Of a DNA stretch of 64,000 nt, positions 21,083-32,092 are shown piece after piece; the stretch's first letter is position 1; every line of letters begins with the position of its first letter. The stretch lies in contig CM043953.1 of NCBI GenBank assembly GCA_014529385.2, positions 90,649,842 through 90,713,841 of the forward strand. Reading direction: 5' to 3'. The notes beneath the pieces were generated by a model. That model made no database searches, had not been told where the DNA came from, and saw only the letters and a list, made by a program, of their open reading frames with translations. Both the position numbers and the translations under genes were made by a program. Source of the stretch: Adiantum capillus-veneris. Lineage: Eukaryota > Streptophyta > Polypodiopsida > Polypodiales > Pteridaceae.

Positions 21083-24000
21083 ATGTCAAGTTCTTTTCCC
21101 ACGTTCTATGCAATAAGTGGGGAAGATGCGCAAGAGTTTCTTGACAACTTGGAGATGGCACATCTCATATCCGGGAGAGATGAAGAGGAAGTAAAGCTAC
21201 GAGTCTTCCCGTTGGTTCTAAAAGTAGAAGCTAAAGCATGGTATGAGACCTTGCAACCCCAAATCAAGTCCAATTGGGAGAGACTGCGAGCAAGCTTCCT
21301 CTCCAAGTTCGGGCAAGGTGATACTTGTGAAGGACTATGGAAATGTCTTATTGGACATAAGCAGGTATCACTTGAAGACTATCCCTCTTATGAAGCAACC
21401 TTTGTCAATCTATGGGGTAGGTGGGAGGCTACATTAGAAAATCATGGTGGTGCACCTAACTTTCTAAAAAAAGAGAGATTCATGGTTGGCTTGTATCCAC
21501 TTTTAAATGCTAAAGTAGAGCTAAAATTCCCATCCACCTTCGAAGAAGCACGTGAGGTAGCCATCATCAAGTTTAGAAAACTACACTTCCAAGCACATAG
21601 AGCAAGGGGTTTGAATGAAGTGAGTGAGAGGGAGTCTTCACAAACCATGGAAGCACCAATTAGGGCCCCTCTTGCACAATCTTCACAAATAGGAGATAAC
21701 TCTCAACAAGAGGTTTTACAAAGGCTAACTCAACAGCTTAAGAACCTCACTCTGAATCTAGTACAAGGCCTACCTCAACAACGACAACCAAGAGAAGGGA
21801 ATCGCAATCAACGAAGACAAGCTCAAGAGTTGCGATGTTGGAATTGCAATGAAATGGGCCATGGCATGTACAATTGTCCACATCCAAGGCGACTTCCGGG
21901 AGACATATATCCCCCCAGACCACCTCCTCTCACTGTGCAGCAAGAACAAGCTCAAGGCCCACAAATCTTTTGTCGACCACCACCACCAGCAAATATACCT
22001 CCCGTCCCACATGAGGAGGAAGAAAGAGGACTCAACATCATCAAGCTAGAAGAGGTAATAGATGAGCATACTCTAAACTTTGATGTTATGCCGACAGAAA
22101 AACGCACAAGAGCACATGATAAGGATGAAGACATGAGAAGTGAAGGAACAAATTCAGCCAGAAGGGACAAGAAGAAGAAGTCAAAGATGGAAGAAGCTGA
22201 AAGTAGCAGGAAGAAAAGATCAAGGCAAAGGGAAATTGGTATCAACGACTTCCCATTGGGAAAGGAGCTAGAGCCCTACAACATCCTGGAGGATTTACAA
22301 ACCCAAAAGCCAAACATTTCATGGCCTCAACTTCTACACCTATCAGCCAAAGCAAGAAGGCAATGGCCAAAGTTGGTAAGTACAAGAATTCCAAAAAATA
22401 AAGCAAATCTTTCCATTAAGGTTGTGGCCTCAAAGATACAAAAAGATGTGGAACCCATTGTGGATGCTTACATAAGGGGTAAAAAGGTGTCTAATGTATA
22501 TGTTGATGGTGGAGCTCAAATGTGTGTGATCACGGAAAAATCAATGAACAGGTTAGGGCTTGAAATTACAAAGTCCTCTAATTGTCAAGCTAGGCTAGCC
22601 AACAACTCAAGTGTGAAGTGTTTGGGGATCATTGAAAATGTAAAAGTCTCTGTATGTAACATAGATGCACGAGTGGATATGTATGTCATGCCAGCTAAGG
22701 GAGAGGGCTATCCCATCATCCTAGGGAAGCCTTGGCTCATTGCTGTGAATGCAGATCAAAAATGGGGAAGTGGTCGTTTGATTCTTAAGAAGGGTCAACC
22801 GGTGGTGTATGATTGGCGAGAAGGAAAGCAACTACTCATCAACTATGAAACCACGGCAGATGAAGAGAGCGTGAAGGAGAGTCCTTACTCAAGTGATGAG
22901 GAAGCATCAACCAGTGCATCAACCAGTGAAGAGGAGTCTTCTTTGGAGGTAATGGGAATTGTATTCAACGCCAACACTCAAGATGTTCCAGTAGAAGAAA
23001 AGCCAACAGACAATCACACACGAGGGGATGAAAGATGCCACCACCTTGAAGAAGGATTTGAGAAGATGCTTGCAAAAGATCTTACTTGTGAGGAGAAGAG
23101 GTCCTACATCAATATGTTAAGGAGGTATCCCAATTTGTTTATCACTGACTACTCACAAATAAGAGGTGTAGATGTAATAGAGCATCGAATTGAATTGAAA
23201 CCAGGGACCAAACCCGTGGCTCAAAAGTTAAGGCGACTAGGATCTGTGCAACAAAAGGCTCTCCTACAAGAAGTGAATCGACTCTTGAAGGCTGGCTTCA
23301 TCTATCCAGTATCCAACTCCGAATGGGTATCACCTATTGTAGTCACTCCCAAGAAGAATGGTAAGTGGAGGGTCTGCGTGGATTACAAACCCCTCAACGC
23401 TGCGACAAAGAGGGACCACTTCCCTCTCCCTTTCCAAGATGAAATTTTGAATGAAGTAGCAGGTCACGAATGCTACACTGTGTGTGATGGGTATTCAGGA
23501 TATTTTCAAATTAGAATAGCAAAAGAGGACCAACCAAAAACCACCTTCATCACACCTTGGGGATGTTTTGCATTCAGAGTAATGTCTTTTGGGCTCACCA
23601 ATGCTCCTAGCACCTTCATGAGATTCACAATATTTGTATTTCAGCCATTCTTTGGAAAATCCATAAGAGTCTTTATGGATGATTTCTGTATTTATAGTTG
23701 TAGATCACTTCATTGCCAAAAGGTTGAAGAGGGGCTTAAGAGGCTCCATCAATTTGGGGGACAACTCAACCCAGAGAAGTGTCATATCGGTGAATCTCAG
23801 GTGGTTTTGCTAGGCCATATGGTTTCTTCACAAGGAATTCAAGTGGTCTTTGCAATCTTGTTTGCGGTAAGGAAGTTTCGATCGTATCTTCTCCCTGTGC
23901 CATTTGTGTTTCTCACCTTAGAGCACAATCTACCATATGTAGTACAACACATGAGCCTCTCATCTAGAATAGCAAAGTGGGTGCTTGAACTCCAAGAATT

Positions 24001-24136
24001 TGAATACACTTTCCTTGTAGAAGATAGCACAAGAGCAGGACTTGCAGACATTCTCACCTACAAAGTGAGAGAAAGGGAAGGATCACGACTTAAAGCAGGT
24101 CATGTTCTCATGGTACTGTCGCGAATACTCCTTTGA
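21083..24136 (+). CDS. Ty3/gypsy gag-pol, open but internally deleted, lacking integrase
   Basis: A 1017-codon single frame. Gag capsid-like region at residues about 10-180 (EFLDNLEMA, AKAWYETLQPQIKSNWERLR). CCHC knuckle CWNCNEMGHGMYNC at 252-265. Protease motif VDGGAQMCVI with catalytic Asp475 (DGG form) and ILGKPWLIAVNA. RT from about 700: VCVDYKPLNAATKRDHFPL, CDGYSGYFQI, FAFRVMSFGLTNAPSTF and catalytic FMDDF at 864-868. After LGHMVSSQGIQV (about 920) the frame jumps into the end of RNase H (FAVRKFRSYLLP, LEHNLPYVV, LADILTYK), so the connection and RNase H active site are deleted in frame. Integrase and 3' LTR are absent. The polyprotein could give gag and protease but not a complete cycle. 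Confidence 0.85.
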   Translation: MSSSFPTFYAISGEDAQEFLDNLEMAHLISGRDEEEVKLRVFPLVLKVEAKAWYETLQPQIKSNWERLRASFLSKFGQGDTCEGLWKCLIGHKQVSLEDYPSYEATFVNLWGRWEATLENHGGAPNFLKKERFMVGLYPLLNAKVELKFPSTFEEAREVAIIKFRKLHFQAHRARGLNEVSERESSQTMEAPIRAPLAQSSQIGDNSQQEVLQRLTQQLKNLTLNLVQGLPQQRQPREGNRNQRRQAQELRCWNCNEMGHGMYNCPHPRRLPGDIYPPRPPPLTVQQEQAQGPQIFCRPPPPANIPPVPHEEEERGLNIIKLEEVIDEHTLNFDVMPTEKRTRAHDKDEDMRSEGTNSARRDKKKKSKMEEAESSRKKRSRQREIGINDFPLGKELEPYNILEDLQTQKPNISWPQLLHLSAKARRQWPKLVSTRIPKNKANLSIKVVASKIQKDVEPIVDAYIRGKKVSNVYVDGGAQMCVITEKSMNRLGLEITKSSNCQARLANNSSVKCLGIIENVKVSVCNIDARVDMYVMPAKGEGYPIILGKPWLIAVNADQKWGSGRLILKKGQPVVYDWREGKQLLINYETTADEESVKESPYSSDEEASTSASTSEEESSLEVMGIVFNANTQDVPVEEKPTDNHTRGDERCHHLEEGFEKMLAKDLTCEEKRSYINMLRRYPNLFITDYSQIRGVDVIEHRIELKPGTKPVAQKLRRLGSVQQKALLQEVNRLLKAGFIYPVSNSEWVSPIVVTPKKNGKWRVCVDYKPLNAATKRDHFPLPFQDEILNEVAGHECYTVCDGYSGYFQIRIAKEDQPKTTFITPWGCFAFRVMSFGLTNAPSTFMRFTIFVFQPFFGKSIRVFMDDFCIYSCRSLHCQKVEEGLKRLHQFGGQLNPEKCHIGESQVVLLGHMVSSQGIQVVFAILFAVRKFRSYLLPVPFVFLTLEHNLPYVVQHMSLSSRIAKWVLELQEFEYTFLVEDSTRAGLADILTYKVREREGSRLKAGHVLMVLSRILL

Positions 24137-24356
24137 GTAACATTCTCAAATTTTCACAAGCTTGGGCAAGCTTTAGCAACTCAGATTTTTTATTCATGAT
24201 CATTTTGGCCTTTGTTTCCACTACAGGGAGTACTGCGCAAGCAATTTCTTCCTTTTGTACAGAATTTCTATCAATCAATTTTTTGTAGAACGGGTTCCTT
24301 ACCATCCTCTTTGGGTTGTATACATAGCACGTGTTATTCCTACTCCATTCTTTACT
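24137..24356. other. Junction between gypsy remnant and LINE
   Basis: No TE motif is visible on the plus strand. A minus-strand frame (24108-24305) encodes VRNPFYKKLIDRNS, then KKSELLKLAQACENL, which looks protein-like but is unrecognised. Confidence 0.3.
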
Positions 24357-25609
24357 CTTTTGGGGCAGTTTTTACAATGGCGTCCTCTCAATTGTGGATA
24401 GAGTTCTAGAGCCAAAAGTGGTGTTCAATCATCCCTCTGAGAGAGATCCAAGAGTTAAAATAAAGTGGGCAGATCAACATATCACCATCATCACCATATA
24501 TGGACCCTAGTTAGCAAAGGAAAGAGCTAAGCTATGGGAGCAGCTGAAAGGCATCCATGTTGAAGGGGAATGGCTCTTGGTGGGAGACTTTAAAATGATG
24601 GAGAAGAGAGGGACATAACCGATGCGTCGAACATGTTAGCTAGATTTGGAGGATCCAAATGGCTAAGCCTTTGTGAGAAATGGGCATTGGGGAGATTGGC
24701 CCATGAAGTAGCACGTCTGGGTTCACATACACCATCTTGAAATATGCCAATACGACATCACAATTGGACCGTTATTACTACTCTCATCACATCGATTGGC
24801 TACCCTCATGGCTTGAATTGAAGGTGGTAACTTCACAATGTTTGTCGAATCACCTATCAATAAGCATAAAATTTTAAAAACCAATGGAGATCATCATTTC
24901 CCCGAAGGGTCTAAGAAGTTACTTTTGAGAGAGGATAAAGACCCGCTTGAGCAAGCTTGGGAAAGATGTGGATTTGGGAAGCCCTAGGGCCTGAGATATT
25001 CTCGCCAAGAATATGCAAAAAGCAAATAAAATTGTAGGCCTAGAAGAAAGAAATAGCAGGAGGAATGTCTCAAACATCTCGCTCTAACAAAATGGAAAGT
25101 CTTACCACCAAAAATAAGGAAGGGTCTACCTTTGAGGCCGAGCACAAAAGATGGCTAGATGCTAAAGTGGACTTAACCAATCACTAACTAGAGGAGGTAA
25201 GGAAGGCTAGAATCCTATCCAGAAAAAGCTTTCTCTAGCCAAAGTAGGCCAACCGTGTACCCTTCTTTAGGGCCCTCAAAGTTAAAACGAAATCCGGGTC
25301 TAGTCCACTTACTCACAAATGCGTATGGAAATGATATTAATGATCTTGACAAAATTGCTCAATTAATGCTTAACCACCTGTGAAAAAATATAGGCCACTC
25401 CGAGGTCTGATCCCCTAAAACGGACAATGCCAGATCTACTCTTTTTGGGAGCCTAAAAAAAAAGATATCCTGCTCTGAACCCAACCTCTTGGAGAAGGCT
25501 TTCACCGAGGAGGAATGCTCTCTTGCGTTGCAAGACTTAGGGAAAGAAAGGTCCCCTAGTTGGGATGGATAGACTATTGATTTCTTCAAAGAATTTTGGG
25601 ATGGTCTTA
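24357..25609 (+). pseudogene. LINE ORF2, endonuclease and start of RT (part 1)
   Basis: Translation gives GSFYNGVLSIVDRVLEPKVV, then HITIITIYGP, then GEWLLVGDF, which are apurinic-endonuclease blocks (iyGP and the w.l.GDFN motif with N changed to K). Further on, FTEEECSLALQDLGKERSPS, then FFKEFWDGLK, is the segment (..eei..al..~~.~KsPGpDG~...f.k.fW) at the start of LINE RT. Many stops and shifts are present. The frame is interrupted at 25614 by the copia element and resumes at 32093. Confidence 0.8.
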
Positions 25610-25614
25610 AGTCC
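25610..25614 (+). repeat. Target-site duplication AGTCC, left copy
   Basis: AGTCC abuts the copia 5' LTR and recurs at 32093-32097 after the 3' LTR, proving the insertion boundaries. Confidence 0.92.
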
Positions 25615-25805
25615 TCTTGGGATTCAAGCCCATGGCTGGGTTGTGGTCGGGGGTGCTCGCCCTCTTGTTGCAGTATTTGTTCATAAAGACAATAAGGAGG
25701 AGAGAGACGATTAATCTCTCATGCTCCATCAAACCTGTGTCCACTGTCATCTTCCCCTTCCCCTTCTCTCCATCCCTTTTCTTGCACGGATCACCCCAAT
25801 CCTCA
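25615..25805 (+). repeat. Copia 5' LTR (191 bp)
   Basis: Starts TCTTGGGATTC (the 3' LTR has TGTTGGGATTC, so the canonical TG has mutated) and ends ..CCTCA. The middle part (TTTGTTCATAAAGACAATAA) is identical to the other LTR. Confidence 0.92.
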
Positions 25806-25825
25806 ACTTGTATCAGAGCTGACAC
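25806..25825 (+). other. Copia primer-binding site
   Basis: TGTATCAGAGCTGACAC immediately follows the LTR; it corresponds to the common plant TGGTATCAGAGC site complementary to initiator tRNA-Met, with one base lost. Confidence 0.75.
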
Positions 25826-26503
25826 AGCCCCTGCATCTCCGCTCCCCTACCCACGTGCTAGCAACCCCAGTCAAAAGCCATGGAAATAAAGTTTTGCACG
25901 AACCAGAGGCAAGTGCAGAGCCTTGGTTGAAATCAAAAGCAAGGGAGAATTGAGCATAGTAAGGGAATCGGAAGCTCAAAGAGCCGGTCGTGAGAACCGA
26001 GCAAAACCTTGGGCTCAAATTGGAAGGCAAATCAAGGGCATTGGAGCAAGGCTTGGTCAAGTAGAAGCAGGTAAACTGGATCCAATTTTGGCTTGGGAAA
26101 GCATTCAATCAAAGAGCAGTGTAGCGGGCAAACCAAGATGAACAAGTGCTGAGGCATTGAGCTTGTAATTGAGGCCGACGGAGGAGCACCGAGTAGCAAG
26201 ACAAAGGCTTGCAATTCAAGGGGATTATCTCGACAACGTGATAGCAAGGAATTGAAAAGCATTGAGCAGGAGTCGCTAGAAAAAGGCACACACACACACA
26301 CACACCCATTGTCACGCTCGTCAAAGATCCAGACCTGTAGTTTTCAATAGAGCAGAATTTCGATTTTTTTAATTCAATTTTGAGCCCCACACACCTGTGT
26401 CTCTGCAAGGAGCCCCTCCCACAGGGTCCCCCCCCCCCCCGACTCCTTGACCGCTCACACACACACCTCGACATTCTCTCAACCATCCGACCGAGCTTGA
26501 GAG

Positions 26504-26594
<91 letters not shown>

Positions 26595-27857
26595 AGGGAA
26601 TTTTTGGCTTCACACTGGAGGCTTCCGTACGGCGGCGCAAGGCGACATAAACATTGACATCGTCACCACTCTCATGCATTGAGAGAGAGAGAGAGAGAGA
26701 GCTTCGGCTTCGACATCGACACCAAATCTTAGACATCGGCGACTTGCTGCTCCGCATTTGCACATCGATTTCGACACCGATCTCGACAACCATGACATTG
26801 TTCTTGCACATTACATGGCAGATTTCCAACATCGAACCCCGAAACGTGCATTCCCACTGACAATTGCGCTTGCAACATGCACGGGTGAGGTGCCTCTACC
26901 ATAGAGGATTGACACCCGGCATCGGTACCGAGCGCATTGATCGTGCTCTAAGGCACCGTTTCAACTCCGAGCACCTTTGGCGGCTATTTGACTAGCACAT
27001 TTCCACCAACAGTGGAAATCACCGATATGCAGGTTACAAATTATAGGGGGCTTTTGAGCCCATTTACACACAGATTCTCCAGGTTACCAGACACTTAGAG
27101 ACAGAGCCTTTCAGGTAGATTTAGGAGTCATTTCAACAATAGTTTCTCTGTGGACAGATGCATTGACAAATGCATTTTTGTGTGAGCACACCTAGTGCTA
27201 TTGAGCTCTTTTGAGAGTAGATATCCCCACAGGGATCATTTTTACTCCATGCAGTAGTTCTTGGCTCTTGTTTGAGCGCAATCACTCATGTACGTTGAGT
27301 TGTGGACACTGCCTATTGTACTACATGTGGAGCCATTTTTGGCTGTTTTTCTCGTTCGTCTCTGAGATTCAGACCAAAAGAGCCCTTTCTGAGACTGTGG
27401 CTAGTCCTTTTGTGTTTGCATTAGCCTATGGAGGGTCGATAGCGTGAGGTTTTCTTTGAGCTGTTTTATTCTCGAATGTTGAGATACCTTTGGTGATACA
27501 GGTAGCTCGAGTTCCCCTCTTATGGTACCCTCGCCATAGGACATGTATCTGGACGGTTTTTGGTGCTTTTGACGTCGAGATTGCAGTCACACAGTAGTCG
27601 TTTGTGTAGCAGATTCCCAATGGTTCTTTTGAGCAATTTATGCATTTTTTTTAGTTGAGTTCTGACACCTCATACAAAGGAGACTCTGCCAAATTTTTCT
27701 TGCGAGTCTCTTCTATGCGTTCTTGGCACTTCTAGCTTTTCTTACATAGTGATTGTACTACATTTTGGTTTGACATTTTGCTCCTATTCTAGGGGAAACT
27801 CTGCCAAAATTATCCCAAGCAGTCCGCCATAAAGTTTTTGGCTACATTCTCTTAATT
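25826..27857 (+). other. Copia leader with microsatellites
   Basis: About 2 kb without a recognised gene lies between primer site and gag. It contains CA, poly-C and GA tracts, notably (GA)n at 26507-26593 and a shorter one near 26,682-26,701. Frames here are repeat artefacts. Confidence 0.6.
26507..26593 (+). repeat. (GA)n microsatellite, about 87 bp
   Basis: Pure GA dinucleotide run inside the copia leader, the longest simple repeat in the window. Confidence 0.97.
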
Positions 27858-28700
27858 ATGGCTACAAGTAGGGCTTCCAAAAGAGGAGAATACTACATCA
27901 AAAAATTTGATGGTTCAAACTCTATCATTTGGCGACAGTGTTTTGATCAACAAAGTCTTGATAGCACCCTTGCAAGAAGAGAGAATGCGTACACTAATGA
28001 TGAGTGGGATGACTTGAATGAGCGTGCTATGGCGACCATTCACCTACACCTTGGTGAATCCATTTACTTTACCATAATTTATAAGACCAATGCCAAAGAT
28101 TTGTGGGATGCTCTATGTTAGGCTTAGGATGGCAACAACGCCACGAACGAACAAGGTTTTCTTGATGAAGAAATTGATGCGCATGAACATGAAAGAAGAC
28201 AGTAATGTTAGTTCTCACTTCAACAAGTTTCAACAACGTGTTTTCACAGCTTACTTCAAAAGGGCTCAATTTCGATGATGAAATGAAGGCCATTTTCTTG
28301 TTATGGTCGCTACTATCATCATGGGATAATTTTAACACAACCATAAGCAATTTTTCACCCAATGGCAAGCTAGATTTCAGTAGTGTTGCTGGTGCGTTGC
28401 TCACTGCGGAGATCTGACGTCAATCTCTTGATGCAAGTGGGCATGGTGATGCATATGCATCTAGTGGCAATTGTGACAAGCAAAAGCAATGTGGTCATAG
28501 CCGCAGTCGTTCACACGATCGCAGACAAGGTCGCAGCAAGAGTCATGGCAAAGACATGTGAAACGTAGAGTGTTACTACTACCATAAAAAGGGATAGTTA
28601 AAGAAAGATTTCCGCACAATTCAGCATGATAAAGGCAAAGAAAAATCAAAGTCTGACAAAACTAAAAGCAACGTGAAAATTGAAGAGCTTAATGTGGTTG
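27858..28700 (+). pseudogene. Copia gag with degenerate zinc knuckle
   Basis: The frame starts MATSRASKRGEYYIKKFDGS and has WDDLNERAMATIHLHLGESI and AKDLWDALC, the typical copia gag N-terminus. Overlapping shifted frames continue to ILLWSLLSSWDNFNTTISNF. The knuckle region reads ECYYYHKKG, stop, LKKDF, i.e. a CCHC box with the second Cys, the His and the last Cys lost. RNA packaging would fail. Confidence 0.8.
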
Positions 28701-28863
28701 AGTATCTAGCCATTGAGACAGTTTTTGGTATGTCAAATGATGCGTTGATTTTCACATCGGATTTGAGTCATGATGCATTGTTAGCTCATGATGAGTGTTA
28801 TGCACAAAATTGGATTGTGGATTCATGTGCTAGCTTTCATGTGACTCCACACAAGGAGTGATT
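28673..28863 (+). pseudogene. Copia protease start
   Basis: The frame ends in NWIVDSCASFHVTPHKE, the copia protease active-site motif (W..DSGAs.H.t), with Gly of DSG changed to Cys. The rest of the domain is broken by stops after 28,860. Confidence 0.75.
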
Positions 28864-29830
28864 TTCTACATACACTGCGACACATGACACGATGAAGCTA
28901 GGCATTATTATGAGCTTGATATATACGGTGTGGTAAGCATCAAGTTTTCTATGTGTAATGGCACTGAATTTATGCTACATAATGTCATACATTTATCCAA
29001 ATTGACAAAGAGTTTGATGTCAGTTGGACAGCTGGATGATTTGGGTTATACTACCATATTTTCTCATGGTTTTTGGTTATCAAGAAGGATATATGGTCAT
29101 GCTTAAAGGCCATAAGTCTGGCTCATCGTACTCATTTTATGTCTCTTCTGTGAAAGAGAATTCTATTTGTGTAGGCAAGCTACCGTCTACAAAGTTGTGG
29201 CATAGTCGGTTAGGACATATGAGTCAAAAGGGAATGAAAGTCTTGTAGCATTCTGGTTATATCCTTGTGTTAGATTACTCTAACTTCTCTTTATGTGAGC
29301 ATTGTATCTATGGAAAACAAACTAGGTTGACATCAGCGCCTTTGGACAAGGAGTTAGGGAGTCCTCTAGATCTCGTTCATAGCGACTTGTGCGGCCTATG
29401 CCATTCAAGTCTCTAGGGGGAGCGTTATACTTCCTAACATTCATAGACAACTCTATAAGAAAGGTGTGGGCTTATCTCTTGAAGCAAAAGAGTGACATAT
29501 TTAGTGTCTTTCATAAGTTCTTAGCATTGGTAGAGAACTAATCGGGTAGAAAGCTTAAAGCTTTATGCAGTGACAATGGAGATGAGTACATCTCCTCCGA
29601 GTTCAAGGGATTTTGCAGTAAACGAGGCATTAGAAGAAAGTTTACCATGCCTTTTACACCCACCCAAAATGGTGTGCTGATAGGATGCATAGAACCATTT
29701 AGGAATGGGTCACTTCTATGTTGTCCACGACCAATTTACCTCAAGCATTTTGGGTAGAAGCTATTATGATGGCTACTTATTTGATCAATCGATCACTTAG
29801 TACACAACTAAAGTACAAGGTTCTATAGGA
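28864..29830 (+). pseudogene. Copia integrase
   Basis: KLWHSRLGHMSQKGMKVL (29190-29248) is the GAG-pre-integrase zinc motif. Downstream, frames give FTPTQNGV and [19 protein letters not shown], the glutamate-helix region and integrase end, although the catalytic Glu triplet is damaged (NGV then stop). Multiple stops and shifts are present. Confidence 0.75.
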
Positions 29831-29831
29831 G

Positions 29832-31288
29832 ATGTGGATGGGCAAAGAGCCCAATTATGATAGATTACGTGCATTTGGGTGTGAGGCATTCTCACATGTG
29901 CCAAAAGCGCTTAGACAAAAGTTGGACCCCAAATCACACAAGTGCATCTTCATTGGATATGTTGTAGATGGAGAGATGGGATATTGTCTCTTGCACCCGG
30001 AATTAAAGAAGGTCATATGCATCTCACAAGTGATATTCAATGAGGCTAAGATGCATAAAAAGCCAGTGAACAAACATTGAATATCACAGAGTACGGTTTG
30101 AGGATGTCTCCTCATGGCCAATTAACAGAATGATGGACGTGCTAGTGATGCACCTTTCACTACTACACACACATGTTGCTCCAGAGAGAGCGGAATCTAG
30201 TAGTCAGGCACTTTGGAGACCTACTTGTACATCTCGTGCACCTGAGCGTTTTGAGCCAGGATTAGACTACTCGCTAGTCACTGATTGCGGTGAACCCACT
30301 TGCTACAAAGAGGCCATTCAAATGGATTATAGCGTGAAGTGGGAAGAGGCTATGCAATCTGAGTATAACTTGATTTTAGCCTATGAAACTTGGGAATTGA
30401 TAGAGTTACCTACGGGTAAACAGGTATTGACATGCAAATGGGTGTACAAGAAGAAGTATATCACAAATGATCCCGAGCCTAAGTATAAGGCAAGATTAGT
30501 TGCAAAAGGGTTCAAGCAAACGAAAGGAAGGCATGGATTTTGATGAAATCTTTTCTCGAGTGGTCAAGATGACTACATTGTGTCTTGTGCTTGGTCTAGT
30601 AGCCATCAAGGACTTGGAATTGGTCCAAATGGATGTGAAGACAACATTTCTTCATGGCGATAAAGCGTGAGAAGCCAACATGGGCTAAATTGGTGTGTAG
30701 ACTCAAGAAATCTTTGTATGGATTAAAGCAAGGCTAAATGCAATGGTACATCAAGTTTGATAAGTACATTCAATCCCAGGGTTACGTGTGAAGCCAAGAG
30801 GATCACTGTTTGTACACAAAGAGGTTGAACGATGGTTCCCTCATGATTTGATTTTGTACGTGGATGATATGCTCATAACCAAGAAGTCAAAAGATGAGAT
30901 TGCCCTTCTCAAGGACGCCTTAAGCAAGCAGTTTGCTATGAAAGATTTGGGTGATTCACATCACTTTTTTGGTATGCGTATCAAGAGAGATCACAAACGT
31001 GGTATACTTAAACTTTCGCAAGAAGAGTATATTCACAAGGTCTTGCAACGTTTTAATATGCAAGGGGGGAAAGCATTGAGTATCCCAATGGCTGCATACG
31101 AAAAACTTAGCAAGCATGATTCTACCAAATCGGATGCTGAAAAGGTAGAGATGGTAAAGGTGTCGTATTCTTTGGCAGTTGGAAGTCACATGTTCACCAT
31201 GGTTAGCACACGGCCATGCATTGCATATGTAGTGGGAGTGGTCAACAAGTTTATGTTGGCAAATCCAGGCAAAAAGCATTGGAAGTAG
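29832..31288 (+). pseudogene. Copia reverse transcriptase
   Basis: Starts with LRAFGCEAFSHVPKALRQKL and KCIFIGYV (integrase to RT linker). RT blocks: WEEAMQSEYNLILAYETWEL, KWVYKKKYITNDPEPKYKAR, LVAKGFKQTKG; then a shift; LILYVDDMLI with the catalytic YVDD intact (near 30,850); FGMRIKRDHKRGILKLSQEE. Frames break near 30,540 and 30,780. Confidence 0.88.
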
Positions 31289-31807
31289 TGAAGCACATCT
31301 TGAGATACATGAAGGGCTCAGCTAGCAAGTGCTTACACAAGTGATGCATCCATAGTTGGATATACTGACTCGGATTATGCGGGTTGTGTGGACACTAGGC
31401 AATCCACATCTAGCTACGTTTTCTTGTTCGCTAGAACGCTAGTTTCTTAGAGATCATGTATCCAGAATTTCACTTTGTCTTCCACCACTAAGGCAGAGTA
31501 TGTTGCAGTTTCTAGTTCCAGTAAGGAAGATATGTGGTTATCTCGTCTAGAGGGAGATTTTGGTATACACCAGATTCCAGTGCTACATTATGATAGTCAA
31601 AGTGCGATTGCGTTAGCAAAGAACCTCGTGTTTCACTCCAAATCAAAACACATAGAGGACATGTATCATGTGGTACGAGATATTTTGGCTAGCAAACGCA
31701 TTGAGTTAGTCAAATTTCACACGGATAAAAACCCAATGGATGCTCTAACAGAGAGCTTAGCCTCAGAGCGGTTTGCACATTGCATAAAGATGATGGGCGT
31801 AAGGTGA
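31289..31807 (+). pseudogene. Copia RNase H
   Basis: Translation gives GYTDSDYAGCVDTRQSTSSY near 31,350, then TTKAEYVAVSSSSKEDMWLS and HYDSQSAIALAKNLVFHSKS, ending KHIEDMYHVVRDIL. This is the standard copia RNase H with Asp and Glu residues visible; a frame break lies near 31,450. Confidence 0.85.
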
Positions 31808-31887
31808 AGCTACAATCATGCTTCACGGTTTTGTACATTTGTACATAGTAGCCACTACATTCTTTAGCCACTTGGGACACATTGGCC

Positions 31888-31901
31888 TTCAAGTGGGAGA
31901 T
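31888..31901 (+). other. Copia polypurine tract
   Basis: TTCAAGTGGGAGAT directly precedes the 3' LTR start at 31902; AAGTGGGAGAT is the typical copia tract. Confidence 0.8.
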
Positions 31902-32092
31902 TGTTGGGATTCAGGCCCGTGGCCGGGTTGTGGCCCGGGCGCCCGCCTTCTTATTGCATTTTTTGTTCATAAAGACAATAAGGAGGAGAGAGTCAATTAC
32001 TCTCTCATGCTCCACCAAACATGTGTTCATTGTCATCTTCCACTTCCCATTCTCTCCATCCCTTCTCTTGCATCGATCACCCCGATCCTTCA
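31902..32092 (+). repeat. Copia 3' LTR (191 bp)
   Basis: Starts TGTTGGGATTC and ends ..CCTTCA, keeping the canonical TG..CA ends; followed by the AGTCC duplication. Confidence 0.93.

Larger units (their letters stand above)
25615..32092 (+). mobile_element. Ty1/copia retrotransposon inserted in LINE ORF2
   Basis: 6478 bp with two 191-bp LTRs, an AGTCC target duplication, a tRNA-Met-type primer site, a 2-kb leader with GA microsatellites, then degenerate gag, protease, integrase, RT and RNase H in copia order, and a polypurine tract before the 3' LTR. The LTRs differ at roughly two dozen positions by eye, so the insertion is old. All coding domains carry stops or shifts. Confidence 0.93.

Noticed and set aside
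21083-24136. DGG protease active site as a novelty (also at 51453)
   Set aside because: DGG replaces DSG/DTG in many plant gypsy proteases, so it is a known variant.
24108-24305. 65-codon minus-strand frame with protein-like composition
   Set aside because: Overlaps the end of the gypsy frame, has no recognised motif and no partner exons.
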